Shown piece after piece: positions 8,521-18,724 of a stretch of DNA of 64,000 bases; within the stretch, counting starts at the first letter, position 1; each line of letters opens with the position of its first letter. The notes under the pieces are model-generated. The model was not told the origin of the DNA. It ran no database searches and was given only the letters and a program-made list of their open reading frames with translations. Where the stretch lies: NCBI GenBank assembly GCA_934747385.1, contig CAKVGK010000001.1:62001-126000 (forward strand). The letters run 5' to 3'. A program made the position numbers and the translations under genes. The DNA is from an uncultured Clostridia bacterium. Lineage in GTDB: Bacteria > Bacillota > Clostridia > Christensenellales > UBA1242.

Positions 8521-8903
8521 AACAGTGGATTTACATGCTCTCCCTGCTTGTGCTTGTAACAACGCTCTGCGTGTGGGACACAATCCACACCAGCCAAACG
8601 TTTGAGCATATGGAAAAGGAAAGCAAAACGATTTACGAAGCAGTTTTAACAACTGAAATTGCCAATCAAGACTTGCAAACCAAAATTCTAAACTTAAATG
8701 ATTATTGGACAAAGAATATGGACACGCTTGCCATATCTATTTCCCGTAAAGACATGCAGCCCGTTTCCGACTACTTGCAATATTTGTGTGCTTCAATTGT
8801 AAACGATTCGCAAGAGGACGCAATCACTTACGCCCGACTGCTCTACTACAATTTGCAAGGGCTAAACGAAATCACCGGCGTGAGTTTTATAAACATTTTG
8901 TAG
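8517..8903 (+). CDS. DUF4363 family protein
   Basis: 128 residues. One N-terminal membrane segment (about 5-20) precedes an extracytoplasmic helical domain with the pattern LNDYWTKNMDTLAISISR and a terminal GLNEITGVSFINIL. It overlaps the DUF421 gene by 4 nt and is the usual partner of that family. Its role is unknown. The helical outside domain suggests it modulates or stabilises its membrane partner. Confidence 0.8.
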   Translation: MKQWIYMLSLLVLVTTLCVWDTIHTSQTFEHMEKESKTIYEAVLTTEIANQDLQTKILNLNDYWTKNMDTLAISISRKDMQPVSDYLQYLCASIVNDSQEDAITYARLLYYNLQGLNEITGVSFINIL

Positions 8904-8966
8904 TGGATTAATATTGATAATTTGACTCTTTGTCTATAAGCCACATCCACACATTGAGATTTACAA

Positions 8967-9027
8967 AAAAACTATTGATTATTTGAAAATTCCCATATTG
9001 GGTTTATTTCATTATCTCAATAGTTTT
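8967..9027. terminator. Long nested hairpin between convergent genes
   Basis: Outer arms AAAACTATTGA (8967-8977) and TCAATAGTTTT (9017-9027) enclose an inner CCCATATTGGG element and partly complementary flanks. It lies between the DUF4363 gene and the convergent gene at 9073 and probably ends both transcripts. A degenerate small mobile element is an alternative. Confidence 0.5.
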
Positions 9028-9072
9028 CTTATTTAAACTATAACAATTCTTAAAACTTTTGGGGCTCTATCC

Positions 9073-9660
9073 CTATTTTTCAATCAAATTATCATTTTCA
9101 ATTTCTTCATCAACAAGTTTATTTATCCTATATGTTTCAATGTCGAATTTTTTCTTAGTTATTGGGTAAACACAAAATTCGTATCCCATAAAATCCATAT
9201 GCAAATAATCGTAATTTAAAAGCGTTTTATGATTGGTTAAAATTTCACCAATTGTGATTTCACTAATATCTCCATTTAATGTAATTTTTGTTGGCGCGAA
9301 ATATTTAACTGACTTTTTAATGTTAACATTATCTATGTTCTGCTTAATGAATCTAAGAATAGCATTCGTGAGTTTGTCTGGGTCTTTAACGCCAAACATA
9401 GACAAGAAGTTTTTTGAAGCCTTGCCACATTTCCTAAAATTGCAGCGATAATAAAACTCTTTTTTACATTGTCTATCATTTGCCACAACATAACTGTTGT
9501 TTTCGTCGTAAATTAAAAATGAAAATGTTCTGTCTCCCTTTTTGCCTGTGGAATATTGCCTAACGTTATATCCAAAATGCTCAAAACCATTCACATATTC
9601 AATCATATGATAATCGCCAAATAAATTTTTCAAGAAGTCAATAAAACTAATATCTCGCAT
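9073..9660 (-). CDS. Hypothetical protein, 195 residues
   Basis: No family recognised. The protein is soluble, rich in Lys, Asn and Tyr, and starts MRDISFIDFLKNLFGDYHMI. A Cys-containing stretch (KEFYYRCNFRKCGKASK, about 64-80) could bind metal, but only two Cys are close together. The ATG at 9660 (or the GTG just before it) follows AGGAGATTTT. The earlier in-frame ATG at 9714 lies inside the promoter and is excluded. The gene stands alone with a near-consensus promoter. Confidence 0.65.
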   Translation of the reverse strand: MRDISFIDFLKNLFGDYHMIEYVNGFEHFGYNVRQYSTGKKGDRTFSFLIYDENNSYVVANDRQCKKEFYYRCNFRKCGKASKNFLSMFGVKDPDKLTNAILRFIKQNIDNVNIKKSVKYFAPTKITLNGDISEITIGEILTNHKTLLNYDYLHMDFMGYEFCVYPITKKKFDIETYRINKLVDEEIENDNLIEK

Positions 9661-9685
9661 CACAAAATCTCCTAAATATAGTGGT

Positions 9686-9714
9686 ATTATACAAATAAAC
9701 CGCCAATTTGTCAA
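9686..9714 (-). promoter_or_regulatory. SigA promoter of the 9073-9660 gene
   Basis: TTGACA, 17 bp, TATAAT on the minus strand; a near-perfect vegetative promoter. Confidence 0.85.
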
Positions 9715-9782
9715 TACCCCTTATGTGTCCATGTAAAAAAAACGTTTAACTAATTTGATAGTTAAACGTTTCAAATTTGTCG

Positions 9783-9977
9783 TTAAAGAGTAATCCCATT
9801 CTCTTCTTCTTTTTCAGCTTCTTCTGCTTTGCGCTTTTCTTCCTCTTGTTGTCTTTTTTCTTCTTCCAATCTTTTTTCTCTTTCTTTCTCTCTTTCTTTC
9901 TCTCTTTCTCTTTCAATGTCATTTAAGCATTCTGTACGATCACAATTTGAGCAAACTCCAGTACATATTAATTCCAT
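9783..9977 (-). CDS. Small Cys-cluster protein with charged Arg/Glu/Lys tail
   Basis: 64 residues. The N-terminus holds a Cys cluster (MELICTGVCSNCDRTECLND: Cys at 5, 9, 12 and 17), suggestive of a small metal-binding knuckle. About 35 residues of alternating Glu, Arg and Lys follow, predicted to form a single long charged helix. The ribosome site AGGAGGA is strong, and a promoter with TTGACA, 17 bp and TAGATT lies upstream, so the gene looks real and expressed. Function is unknown. The low-complexity DNA (repeated ctttctct on the plus strand) is prone to length variation. Confidence 0.6.
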   Translation of the reverse strand: MELICTGVCSNCDRTECLNDIEREREKEREKEREKRLEEEKRQQEEEKRKAEEAEKEEENGITL

Positions 9978-10009
9978 AAAATCCTCCTGTGTCTAACTTA
10001 GACTTCGTT

Positions 10010-10038
10010 AATCTAACATACAAAATGTCATTTGTCAA
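10010..10038 (-). promoter_or_regulatory. SigA promoter of the small Cys-cluster gene
   Basis: TTGACA (10033-10038), 17 bp, TAGATT (10010-10015) on the minus strand. Confidence 0.75.
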
Positions 10039-10045
10039 TACTGAT

Positions 10046-10175
10046 TTAAAAATTTAAAAAAGGATTCAAATCAACATCCTTATCTTTTGGAAAAGGAGTA
10101 ATCTGTTCAAAATTATAACTATAATTTTGAGCAGAAAATTGTCGCAAAAGCCCTACCAGACTGTTATTGCAATTT
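10046..10175 (-). pseudogene. Possible C-terminal remnant of a lost gene
   Basis: A minus-strand open frame of about 40 codons with coding-like composition ends ...DVDLNPFLNF-stop at 10046. It includes NSLVGLLRQFSAQ and EQITPFPKDKD. It has no start codon with a ribosome site and sits just behind the rRNA terminator. It reads like the tail of a protein whose front was deleted. The parent family is not recognised, and chance remains possible. Confidence 0.3.
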
Positions 10176-10183
10176 TTTTAAAC

Positions 10184-10211
10184 AAAAAAAGAACCCGTAT
10201 TAAACGGGCTC
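10184..10211 (-). terminator. Intrinsic terminator of the 23S-5S unit
   Basis: Minus-strand hairpin GAGCCCGT-TTAAT-ACGGGTTC followed by seven T residues, about 10 nt after the 5S gene. Confidence 0.9.
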
Positions 10212-10221
10212 TCATCAGGTT

Positions 10222-10338
10222 GATGGCAACGATCTATTTTCTCGGGCCGTCTCCAGCCAAATATCTTCGACGCGTGAAAGCTTAACTTTTGTGTTCGGAA
10301 TGGGAACAAGTGGAACCTTTCAACTATAATCACCATCA
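10222..10338 (-). rRNA. rrf: 5S ribosomal RNA
   Basis: About 117 nt. The minus strand contains the conserved 5S core GTTCCCATTCCGAACAC and AGTTAAGCTT, and the terminal helix pairs GATGG with CCATC. It lies downstream of 23S in the same transcript, separated by about 150 nt that carry the 3' arm of the 23S processing stem and a small GAAA-loop hairpin (ACAACC-GAAA-GGTTGT). Ends are estimated from the closing helix to within a few bases. Confidence 0.93.
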
Positions 10339-10369
10339 TGGTTCATTGAACACAACCTTTCGGTTGTTT

Positions 10370-10392
10370 AGAACAATGACAACTGCATATTT
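10370..10392 (-). repeat. 3' arm of the 23S rRNA processing stem
   Basis: These 23 nt are a perfect inverted copy of 13,516-13,538, on the other side of the 23S gene. A second 10-bp complementary pair lies closer in (10,432-10,441 with 13,499-13,508). Such stems are cut by RNase III to release pre-23S rRNA. Confidence 0.85.
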
Positions 10393-10485
10393 CAGCAAGG
10401 CTTGCGCCCGCCGTTCAACTGAACTTATAGAATACAAATACTAAATATAATTTTGCCTAAAGAATTCATTTCTCAAAAGGAAGGT

Positions 10486-13414
<2,929 letters not shown>

Positions 13415-13515
13415 GTCTTTTTGTTCCTTTGATTAATGTTCTTTGGCAAAATTACAAATTTGAAATTGAAATAAATTACATTGATGCAATTACTTCTCGT
13501 ATTTGTATTTTTCAA

Positions 13516-13538
13516 AAATATGCAGTTGTCATTGTTCT
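13516..13538 (-). repeat. 5' arm of the 23S rRNA processing stem
   Basis: Perfect 23-nt inverted repeat of 10,370-10,392, located in the leader about 100 nt before mature 23S. It completes the RNase III-type stem that loops out the whole 23S gene. Confidence 0.85.
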
Positions 13539-13624
13539 CATACTATAACATTGAATGCAAAAGCACTATATTATAGGCTTCAATTGCAAGTTGCTTTGTT
13601 GCCCCTTACATTTGATGCGTTTGT

Positions 13625-13653
13625 ATACTATCACACTTAAAACCTTTTGTCAA
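13625..13653 (-). promoter_or_regulatory. Promoter of the 23S-5S transcription unit
   Basis: TTGACA (13,648-13,653), 17 bp, TAGTAT (13,625-13,630) on the minus strand; predicted start near 13,618. The about 200-nt leader to mature 23S contains the processing arm but no 16S rRNA and no tRNA, so this promoter serves 23S and 5S only. Confidence 0.85.
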
Positions 13654-13908
13654 CAGTTTTTTCAAAACTTTTTAATATTTTTTTCAAATTTTTTTAAATT
13701 TTTACAAAACTTGACAAAATTAATTTTATTTAGATAGCCAACCCATTTTCATGTTCAGTTTTGCAACCTCTCATTTGATGAGTCGATAGGCATAATAACA
13801 TAACCAAAAACAAAAATCAAGCATTTTTAACAAACTTTTTTAAATTTCTTCAAAAAATATTTTTTATTGTTGGTTTCACCTTCAAAAAGATATTAAAACT
13901 CACTTGCA

Positions 13909-13950
13909 ACGCGCGCACGTGCGCATGCGTACGTGTACATACATATATAT
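13909..13950. repeat. 42-bp perfect alternating purine-pyrimidine tract
   Basis: Strict R-Y alternation for 42 bases, passing from CG/CA steps (ACGCGCGCACGTGCGCATGC and onward) into TA steps (ACATACATATATAT). The GC-alternating half is a strong Z-DNA-forming type, and the TA end is a likely melting or cruciform site. It lies upstream of the rRNA promoter, in a spacer with no gene. The neighbouring 13,654-13,908 is A/T-rich and shows nothing I can identify. Confidence 0.75.
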
Positions 13951-13986
13951 TTATGAACTCATATACCAAAACCTACTCTGTTGGTT

Positions 13987-14326
13987 GAGTGTATCTTCTG
14001 TAAAATAATTCTTATATCTCGTGTTCCCTTGTGAGGGAAAGGTTGGTACGAGTTTACGAGTACCAAAGGGTAGTGTATTTAAGTCATCATTATATTGTTT
14101 TCAACACAAGGTTGTTATTATAACTACCCTTTGGTGTTCATTTCATTCACACCAACTTTCCCAATCAACCGCCCCAAAAAACGCAAGTTTATTGGGGACC
14201 CCGAAGGGGACACAAGATTTCTATGGTGTATGTACGTCGTCATCCTGAACGAAGTCGAAGGGCTCTAAACAAAAGATACACTCGTTGTTTCTAACAACTC
14301 CGTATGACAGCATTGAGTGTATCTTT
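13987..14326. mobile_element. MITE-like element with GAGTGTATCTTT termini
   Basis: GAGTGTATCTTCTGT (13,987-14,001) is inverted at 14,269-14,283 (14 of 15 bases). A third copy of GAGTGTATCTTT (14,315-14,326) forms a second inverted pair with the right end. The interior is a chain of hairpins: TTCCCT/AGGGAA, GGTAC/GTACC, ACCAAAGGGTAGT/ACTACCCTTTGGT and GGGGACCCC. It also contains CATCCTGAACGAAGTCGAAG, a widespread bacterial dispersed-repeat string. There is no transposase. The GAGTGTATCTTT end recurs exactly at 30,254. It is probably a non-autonomous element; the family is not named. Confidence 0.5.
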
Positions 14327-14393
14327 AATATTTTTACATTGTGTTATTGCTACATTGAAATTGATAAAAACATTTTCCAACAATGGCAAATAT

Positions 14394-14423
14394 TTGGAAA
14401 TTTTGGTGAGATTATGATAAAAT
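14394..14423 (+). promoter_or_regulatory. Leaderless-type promoter of the AlkD-like gene
   Basis: TTGGAA, 18 bp, TAAAAT, then 6 nt to the ATG at 14,430. No Shine-Dalgarno is present. The predicted transcript starts at or next to the A of the ATG. Confidence 0.7.
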
Positions 14424-14429
14424 GGACAT

Positions 14430-15173
14430 ATGAACAATGTTGAAATTTTAACTTCCATTGATTGGAAAAGTAAAAAGGCTTATCAAACATATTTGGAATT
14501 GCTTAAAAGTTTAAGCAAAACAGAGTCGGTTGAATATCACGAGCGTCACGTGAAAATTTTAAACACAAAAATGCCTGTGTATGCCATTTCCATGGCAAAC
14601 ATAAGGATGATTGCAAAAGCAATTTTTAAAGGAGATTATTTTGAATTTTTAAAAGTTTCACAAAAAAATTCTTATGAAGAGATCACAATTGAAGGATTGG
14701 TTATTGCACAGATTAAAAATTTAGACTTGCAAACTCGGCTGTTGGCAGATTGGGCGACCAAAATTGACAATTGGTCATCATGCGATACTGTTGTTTCTTC
14801 TTTAAAATGGTTAAAGAAAAGCCAAAACAAATCAAAATATTTTGAACATTACAAACACATATGTTTTGATGAGCGTGAATTTGTGGCTCGTTTTGGCATT
14901 GTTTGCTTGATGACAAATTTTTTGGAAGAAGAATATATTGACGACATTTTGACCGTTTGCAAACAAGTGAAACACCAAGGTTATTATGTCAAAATGGCGG
15001 TTGCTTGGCTGATCAGTTTCGCTTTTATGAAATTCAAGAACAGAACTTACGCCCTATTGCAAGAAAAATGTTTGGACAGATTCACCCAAAACAAAGCGAT
15101 AAGTAAATGTCGCGATAGTTTTCAAGTTTCTGCTGAAGACAAAGAAAAACTGATTGAATACAGAATTAAATAA
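14430..15173 (+). CDS. DNA alkylation repair protein, AlkD-like
   Basis: 247 residues in the usual AlkD range (about 230-250), all-helical HEAT-like repeats. The active-site Asp motif is visible as KIDNWSSCDTV (about 109-119; AlkD has an equivalent Asp in DNWD..D), and an aromatic-rich segment YYVKMAVAWLISFAF (about 188-202) corresponds to the DNA-stacking region. The family removes N3- and N7-alkylated purines without base flipping. The protein is cytosolic and stands alone. It is expressed from a promoter that gives a leaderless mRNA. The start is fixed by that promoter, since no ATG can lie upstream within the transcript. Confidence 0.85.
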   Translation: MNNVEILTSIDWKSKKAYQTYLELLKSLSKTESVEYHERHVKILNTKMPVYAISMANIRMIAKAIFKGDYFEFLKVSQKNSYEEITIEGLVIAQIKNLDLQTRLLADWATKIDNWSSCDTVVSSLKWLKKSQNKSKYFEHYKHICFDEREFVARFGIVCLMTNFLEEEYIDDILTVCKQVKHQGYYVKMAVAWLISFAFMKFKNRTYALLQEKCLDRFTQNKAISKCRDSFQVSAEDKEKLIEYRIK

Positions 15174-15183
15174 TAATTGAAAC

Positions 15184-15212
15184 AAAAAAATTCACGAAAT
15201 GTGAATTTTTTT
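15184..15212. terminator. Bidirectional terminator
   Basis: AAAAAAATTCAC-GAAAT-GTGAATTTTTTT between the convergent AlkD-like gene and the floA operon. Confidence 0.85.
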
Positions 15213-15651
15213 AAAACTTTTTATTGAGCAATCCCGCAAACACAACCGCTTGCATTTCTGGGCTCATTTTGTTAATTTCGTCCAGCAAACTAGGGTCTGG
15301 CTTACGTTTAGGCCTAAAATAATCATCGAAGCCCAAAGTAAAATTGTCCGCTTCTTTTGGTCGTTGCTTTTTGGCAGGTGCTGAGGTTGTTTTGCTGCGT
15401 TCTTTTAAATAATCTTTAAAATCGTCAGCAGTGTATTGAGAAGATTCAAAAACAGGCTGAACATTTTTTTGTTCTTTTGGCTTTTCTGCCGATTGCTCAG
15501 CTGATTTTTTATTTTCAGCTGGTTTTGTTTCTGCTTTTGGCTTTTCTGCTGTCTTTGATTTTCCCTTTTTAATCTTTGGCAAAACCAAAATTAACGCAAC
15601 AATTGGAACAAGAACCGCGCCAACAATTAAGGTTATTTCCATCCAACTCAT
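15211..15651 (-). CDS. Membrane-anchored protein with charged tail, downstream of floA
   Basis: 146 residues: one N-terminal membrane helix (about 5-24), then a Lys/Ala/Glu-rich linker (about 30-62), and a C-terminal segment with FTLGFDDYFRPKRK and an ending DEINKMSPEMQAVVFAGLLNKKF. It starts 8 nt after the floA stop, so it belongs to the nfeD-floA operon. It may be a scaffold partner of flotillin microdomains; this is inferred only from position. No known family is recognised. Confidence 0.7.
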   Translation of the reverse strand: MSWMEITLIVGAVLVPIVALILVLPKIKKGKSKTAEKPKAETKPAENKKSAEQSAEKPKEQKNVQPVFESSQYTADDFKDYLKERSKTTSAPAKKQRPKEADNFTLGFDDYFRPKRKPDPSLLDEINKMSPEMQAVVFAGLLNKKF

Positions 15652-15659
15652 AGGCTTGC

Positions 15660-16712
15660 CTAGTTATCAAAAGGATTACCAGGTCTGCCCATTGGGCTGC
15701 CCATTGATGGCTTTTCCTTATCTTTTTCTGCCTTGCCACTGATTGATTTGCGCATGTCTGTGTCCGCTTCCAAATTTTGAAGTTTATAATAGTCCACAAC
15801 GCCAAATTTACCAGATTTGAGAGCGGTTGCCATTGCTTTGTGAACTTCGCTTTCAGCTGCCAAAACAACTGCTTTCATCTCCTGAGTTTTTGCTTTCATT
15901 TCTTGTTCATGAGCGATTGCTTGTGCCTTACGTTCTTCTGCCGCCGCTTGGCTGATTTTCTTTTTTGCTTCTGCTTCTTCAATTTTCAATTTTGCGCCCA
16001 TATTTGAGCCGATATCCACGTCAGCGATATCTATTGAAAGGATTTCGTAGGCTGTTTGTCTGTCAAGATTATCTGCCAAAATTGCCTTTGAAATGATTGA
16101 TGGATTACTTAAAATTTCACGATGAGTCTCTGCCTTACCGATGGTGCTGACAATACCTTCACCAACACGTGCCAAAATTGTTTCAACGTCGGCAGTGCCG
16201 ATTTGGCGATCCAATCTTGCGCGAACAGTAACTTGCGCCAAAGCCTTAACTTGAATGCCGTTTTTTGCCATTGCTTCAATCCAAGGAGTGCGGATAACTT
16301 TTGGAGTGATGCTGGTTTTAACCGCTTCAACAACGTCGCGACCTGCCAGGTCAATTGCCTTTGCTTGGTCAAGAGTTAAGTCAATTTTTGCGCTGTTTGC
16401 AGCAATGAGCGCGTCCACAACATTTTCAATATGTCCACCTGCCATGAGGTGAGTCTCCAAATCTGCAATATTAATATCTAAACCTGCTTTTTGTGCAACA
16501 ATGTAAATATCAACAATCTTTTTGTAGTCCACTTTGCGCAATTTCATACCAATTAAACGAGTCATGCTAACATGCGCACCACTTGCCAATGCTCTAAACC
16601 AAATTTTAACAGGAACAAGCACTAAAACGCCAACAATAAAAGCCACAACAACGATTAATATGATTAACCAAATTGCCCAAACAGGCATTGCAAGTAACAT
16701 TGAATTATTCAT
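15660..16712 (-). CDS. floA: Flotillin-like protein FloA
   Basis: 350 residues. An N-terminal hydrophobic hairpin anchor (about 10-35) is followed by the SPFH-like domain and a Glu/Ala-rich coiled coil (about 245-300) with AAAEERKAQAIAHEQEMKAK. Family sequence is clear: KIWFRALASGAHVSM, IDLAGRDVVEAVKTSI and ILARVGEGIVSTIG. FloA organises functional membrane microdomains and affects membrane fluidity and signalling complexes. The tail ends in a short Gly/Pro-rich segment (GSPMGRPGNPFDN). The ribosome site AAAGGAG precedes the ATG. It is cotranscribed with the upstream NfeD gene, as in B. subtilis. Confidence 0.95.
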   Translation of the reverse strand: MNNSMLLAMPVWAIWLIILIVVVAFIVGVLVLVPVKIWFRALASGAHVSMTRLIGMKLRKVDYKKIVDIYIVAQKAGLDINIADLETHLMAGGHIENVVDALIAANSAKIDLTLDQAKAIDLAGRDVVEAVKTSITPKVIRTPWIEAMAKNGIQVKALAQVTVRARLDRQIGTADVETILARVGEGIVSTIGKAETHREILSNPSIISKAILADNLDRQTAYEILSIDIADVDIGSNMGAKLKIEEAEAKKKISQAAAEERKAQAIAHEQEMKAKTQEMKAVVLAAESEVHKAMATALKSGKFGVVDYYKLQNLEADTDMRKSISGKAEKDKEKPSMGSPMGRPGNPFDN

Positions 16713-16730
16713 TTTTCACTCCTTTTAAAC

Positions 16731-17246
16731 TTATTCAAACCACTTTCTAACCAAAAGTGTGTTGTCTTTTACTCCAACAACTTTAACGTGTTGGTTGTCT
16801 TCTATGTACGACTTTATTGACAAAACGTCATAAACCCTACCATTAATTCTAGCCTTACCTCCCAAGTTAAGAACTCCAACAGCCCTGCCAGATTTGCCAA
16901 TAAGTTTTTTAAGTTCCTTGAGTCCTTTGTTTTCGCGAGAAGAAAATGTGTTTTCGTTTTCAAACAGCCCAGAACCACTAAGCATTCCAAACCTTGCGCT
17001 GAAAACCATAACCACGAAGCACACAAAGAAGAATGCCAAAACCATTAAGATAAGCACAACAGATTGAAGCAAATTTAAACCTTGACAAATTCTAACAACC
17101 ACGCCAGCAACAATTGCCAGACCGCCAGTTATGCCAAAAAAGCCAAAACCTGGCAACAAAACCTCAACAAACAGAAACACTAAGCCGCCAAACAAAAGTG
17201 CTGCCGAAATCCAATTCATTTGAGAAAATATTTCAACAAATTCCAT
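16731..17246 (-). CDS. NfeD-family membrane protein
   Basis: 171 residues: three to four membrane helices (about 15-95) and a C-terminal OB-fold-like domain with GKSGRAVGVLNLGGKARINGRVYDV (about 116-140), the hallmark of the short NfeD form. NfeD proteins partner with flotillin/stomatin family members, and floA follows immediately. It lacks the ClpP-like protease domain of long NfeD proteins. The ribosome site GGAAGGAAT and an upstream promoter support the start. Confidence 0.9.
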   Translation of the reverse strand: MEFVEIFSQMNWISAALLFGGLVFLFVEVLLPGFGFFGITGGLAIVAGVVVRICQGLNLLQSVVLILMVLAFFFVCFVVMVFSARFGMLSGSGLFENENTFSSRENKGLKELKKLIGKSGRAVGVLNLGGKARINGRVYDVLSIKSYIEDNQHVKVVGVKDNTLLVRKWFE

Positions 17247-17292
17247 TTTTTATTCCTTCCTTATTGGCTTTAATCAAACCTTTTATGTCCAA

Positions 17293-17321
17293 ATTATATA
17301 CCACAAACGCCCTCCCGTCAA
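17293..17321 (-). promoter_or_regulatory. Promoter of the nfeD-floA operon
   Basis: TTGACG, 17 bp, TATAAT on the minus strand, about 45 bp before the nfeD-like ATG. Confidence 0.85.
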
Positions 17322-17449
17322 TACCCTTTTTAAAAATTTGGTTAAATTGAAAGTTTTACAGTTTCATTAAAAATGTTAGTTATAAATGCATTCCAATAAT
17401 AAAAGCAAAGAAAAAACAACTCGCGTTTACGAATTGCTTTTTATTCAAA

Positions 17450-17818
17450 TTATTCTTTTTCACTTTCTTTAATTTTTTTTGCAGCCTTTGCGTTGATTGA
17501 AACCAAAACAACATAAAAAATTGTAAGCACAATTGCAGCCGAGCACAAAATAATTTGCACTGTGCGGTTGTTTTTAATTAAAAAGTTTGAAATAATCACA
17601 CATGCGCATGCTGCAATAATAAGCACAAGGCTAACAGCATATCTAATTTTGAATGCCTTTTTTGCGTTGTTTAGCTTTTTATTTTCCTCAATCACGTCCT
17701 GAGGCATAACCAAATCTTCCTTGGCAACTGGTTTTCTATAATCCTTTAAAGGCGAGCCACAGTTGGCACAAAATTTTCTATCATTTCTATTTTCTTCACC
17801 ACAGTTTGTGCAATACAT
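17450..17818 (-). CDS. Zinc-ribbon membrane protein
   Basis: 122 residues. An N-terminal zinc ribbon (MYCTNCGEENRND, then KFCANCGSPL: Cys at 3, 6, 17 and 20) is followed by a linker and two membrane helices (about 60-80 and 87-107), with a charged cytoplasmic tail. The start is set by the promoter: an ATG seven codons earlier lies in the -10 box, so the ATG at 17,818 behind GAGGGA is used. The function of this common zinc-ribbon/two-helix architecture is unknown; small membrane regulators are typical. Confidence 0.75.
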   Translation of the reverse strand: MYCTNCGEENRNDRKFCANCGSPLKDYRKPVAKEDLVMPQDVIEENKKLNNAKKAFKIRYAVSLVLIIAACACVIISNFLIKNNRTVQIILCSAAIVLTIFYVVLVSINAKAAKKIKESEKE

Positions 17819-17837
17819 ATTTCCCTCTCTTGTGAAC

Positions 17838-17866
17838 ATATTAACATTTTTTGCAGGCTATGTCAA
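17838..17866 (-). promoter_or_regulatory. Promoter of the zinc-ribbon gene
   Basis: TTGACA, 17 bp, TAATAT on the minus strand. Predicted start near 17,831, leaving a leader of about 13 nt with a ribosome site. Confidence 0.85.
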
Positions 17867-17870
17867 AACA

Positions 17871-18704
17871 TTAAGCCAATTTATTTTCTCTGTAATAATA
17901 GTAAAAATATTGCTGAGCATAGCCAGAAAGTTTGCCATAACGAGATGTTAATTCTTTTGTGATTTTTTTGCGGTCGCTAACCTGAGTGTTAAAAATGCTA
18001 TTATAAACTTTGTTAATCCACACGTCAACAGGAAAAACGTCTTTAACCCCAAGCCCAAACAGCATAATGCAATTTGCAACCTTTTCACCTATTCCCTTTA
18101 AACCTGTCAGCATTTCAAATTTAGTTTTATTGCCTGCCTGCTTCAATTTTTCAATAAAATCATCTGTTAGCTCTTGAACAGTTTCGAACATATATTCTGC
18201 GCGATATCCTAGCCCAGCATTCTTAAAATCTTGAATGGTGGCGGTCTTTAACTGCTCAAGTGTTGGAAAAGCAAAATATTCGCCCATGTTTGTGCCAAAC
18301 TGTTCGCACAATGCCTCAATTGATTTTTTAATCCTCCCAATATTGTTGTTTGCGCTGATGATGAAACTTATTAGCATTTCATAAGCGTCGTTGTTAATAA
18401 TCCTAATGCCAGGGGCGAATTTGATTGCAGGGGCAACCAGTTCGTCTTTGAGCAATTGTTGTTTTATTTTTGAATAGTCTGTATTCAAATCGAAAAAATT
18501 GTAAAAATATTCAACATCATCACAGCAAATTTCAATCTTTTCAGCAGTGAAATTAATTTTTGCCATTTTATTTTGGCAAAAGACTTTTGCGCTGTTTCCG
18601 TCAAAAATAAAACGAAAAATCTGCCCACAATTTAGGGTTTGAACAATGTCAAAATCTTGTGAGGCTTCAATTATTATCTTATTTTTTAACTTTGTGATTT
18701 TCAT
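17871..18704 (-). CDS. 8-oxoguanine DNA glycosylase/AP lyase (OGG1-like)
   Basis: 277 residues. An N-terminal OGG domain (NCGQIFRF near 26) is followed by a helix-hairpin-helix GPD fold. The hairpin GLKGIGEKVANCIMLFGLG carries the catalytic Lys of bifunctional glycosylases, and FPVDVW holds the catalytic Asp. FIISANNNIGRIKKSIE matches the conserved SNNNI segment of OGG1. The enzyme removes 8-oxoG opposite C. It begins 20 nt after the rsmD stop, so it may be cotranscribed. No clear ribosome site is visible. Confidence 0.9.
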   Translation of the reverse strand: MKITKLKNKIIIEASQDFDIVQTLNCGQIFRFIFDGNSAKVFCQNKMAKINFTAEKIEICCDDVEYFYNFFDLNTDYSKIKQQLLKDELVAPAIKFAPGIRIINNDAYEMLISFIISANNNIGRIKKSIEALCEQFGTNMGEYFAFPTLEQLKTATIQDFKNAGLGYRAEYMFETVQELTDDFIEKLKQAGNKTKFEMLTGLKGIGEKVANCIMLFGLGVKDVFPVDVWINKVYNSIFNTQVSDRKKITKELTSRYGKLSGYAQQYFYYYYRENKLA

Positions 18705-18724
18705 ATGCTTACACCCAAATTAGC

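Noticed and set aside
14021..14248. A 75-codon plus-strand frame in the spacer
   Set aside because: It reads through the hairpins of the MITE-like element, with no ribosome site and non-protein-like repeats.
13415..14429. Hidden 16S rRNA or tRNA genes upstream of 23S
   Set aside because: No conserved 16S stretches or tRNA T-loop motifs are present on either strand; the region holds the promoter, leader, Z-DNA-type tract and repeats.
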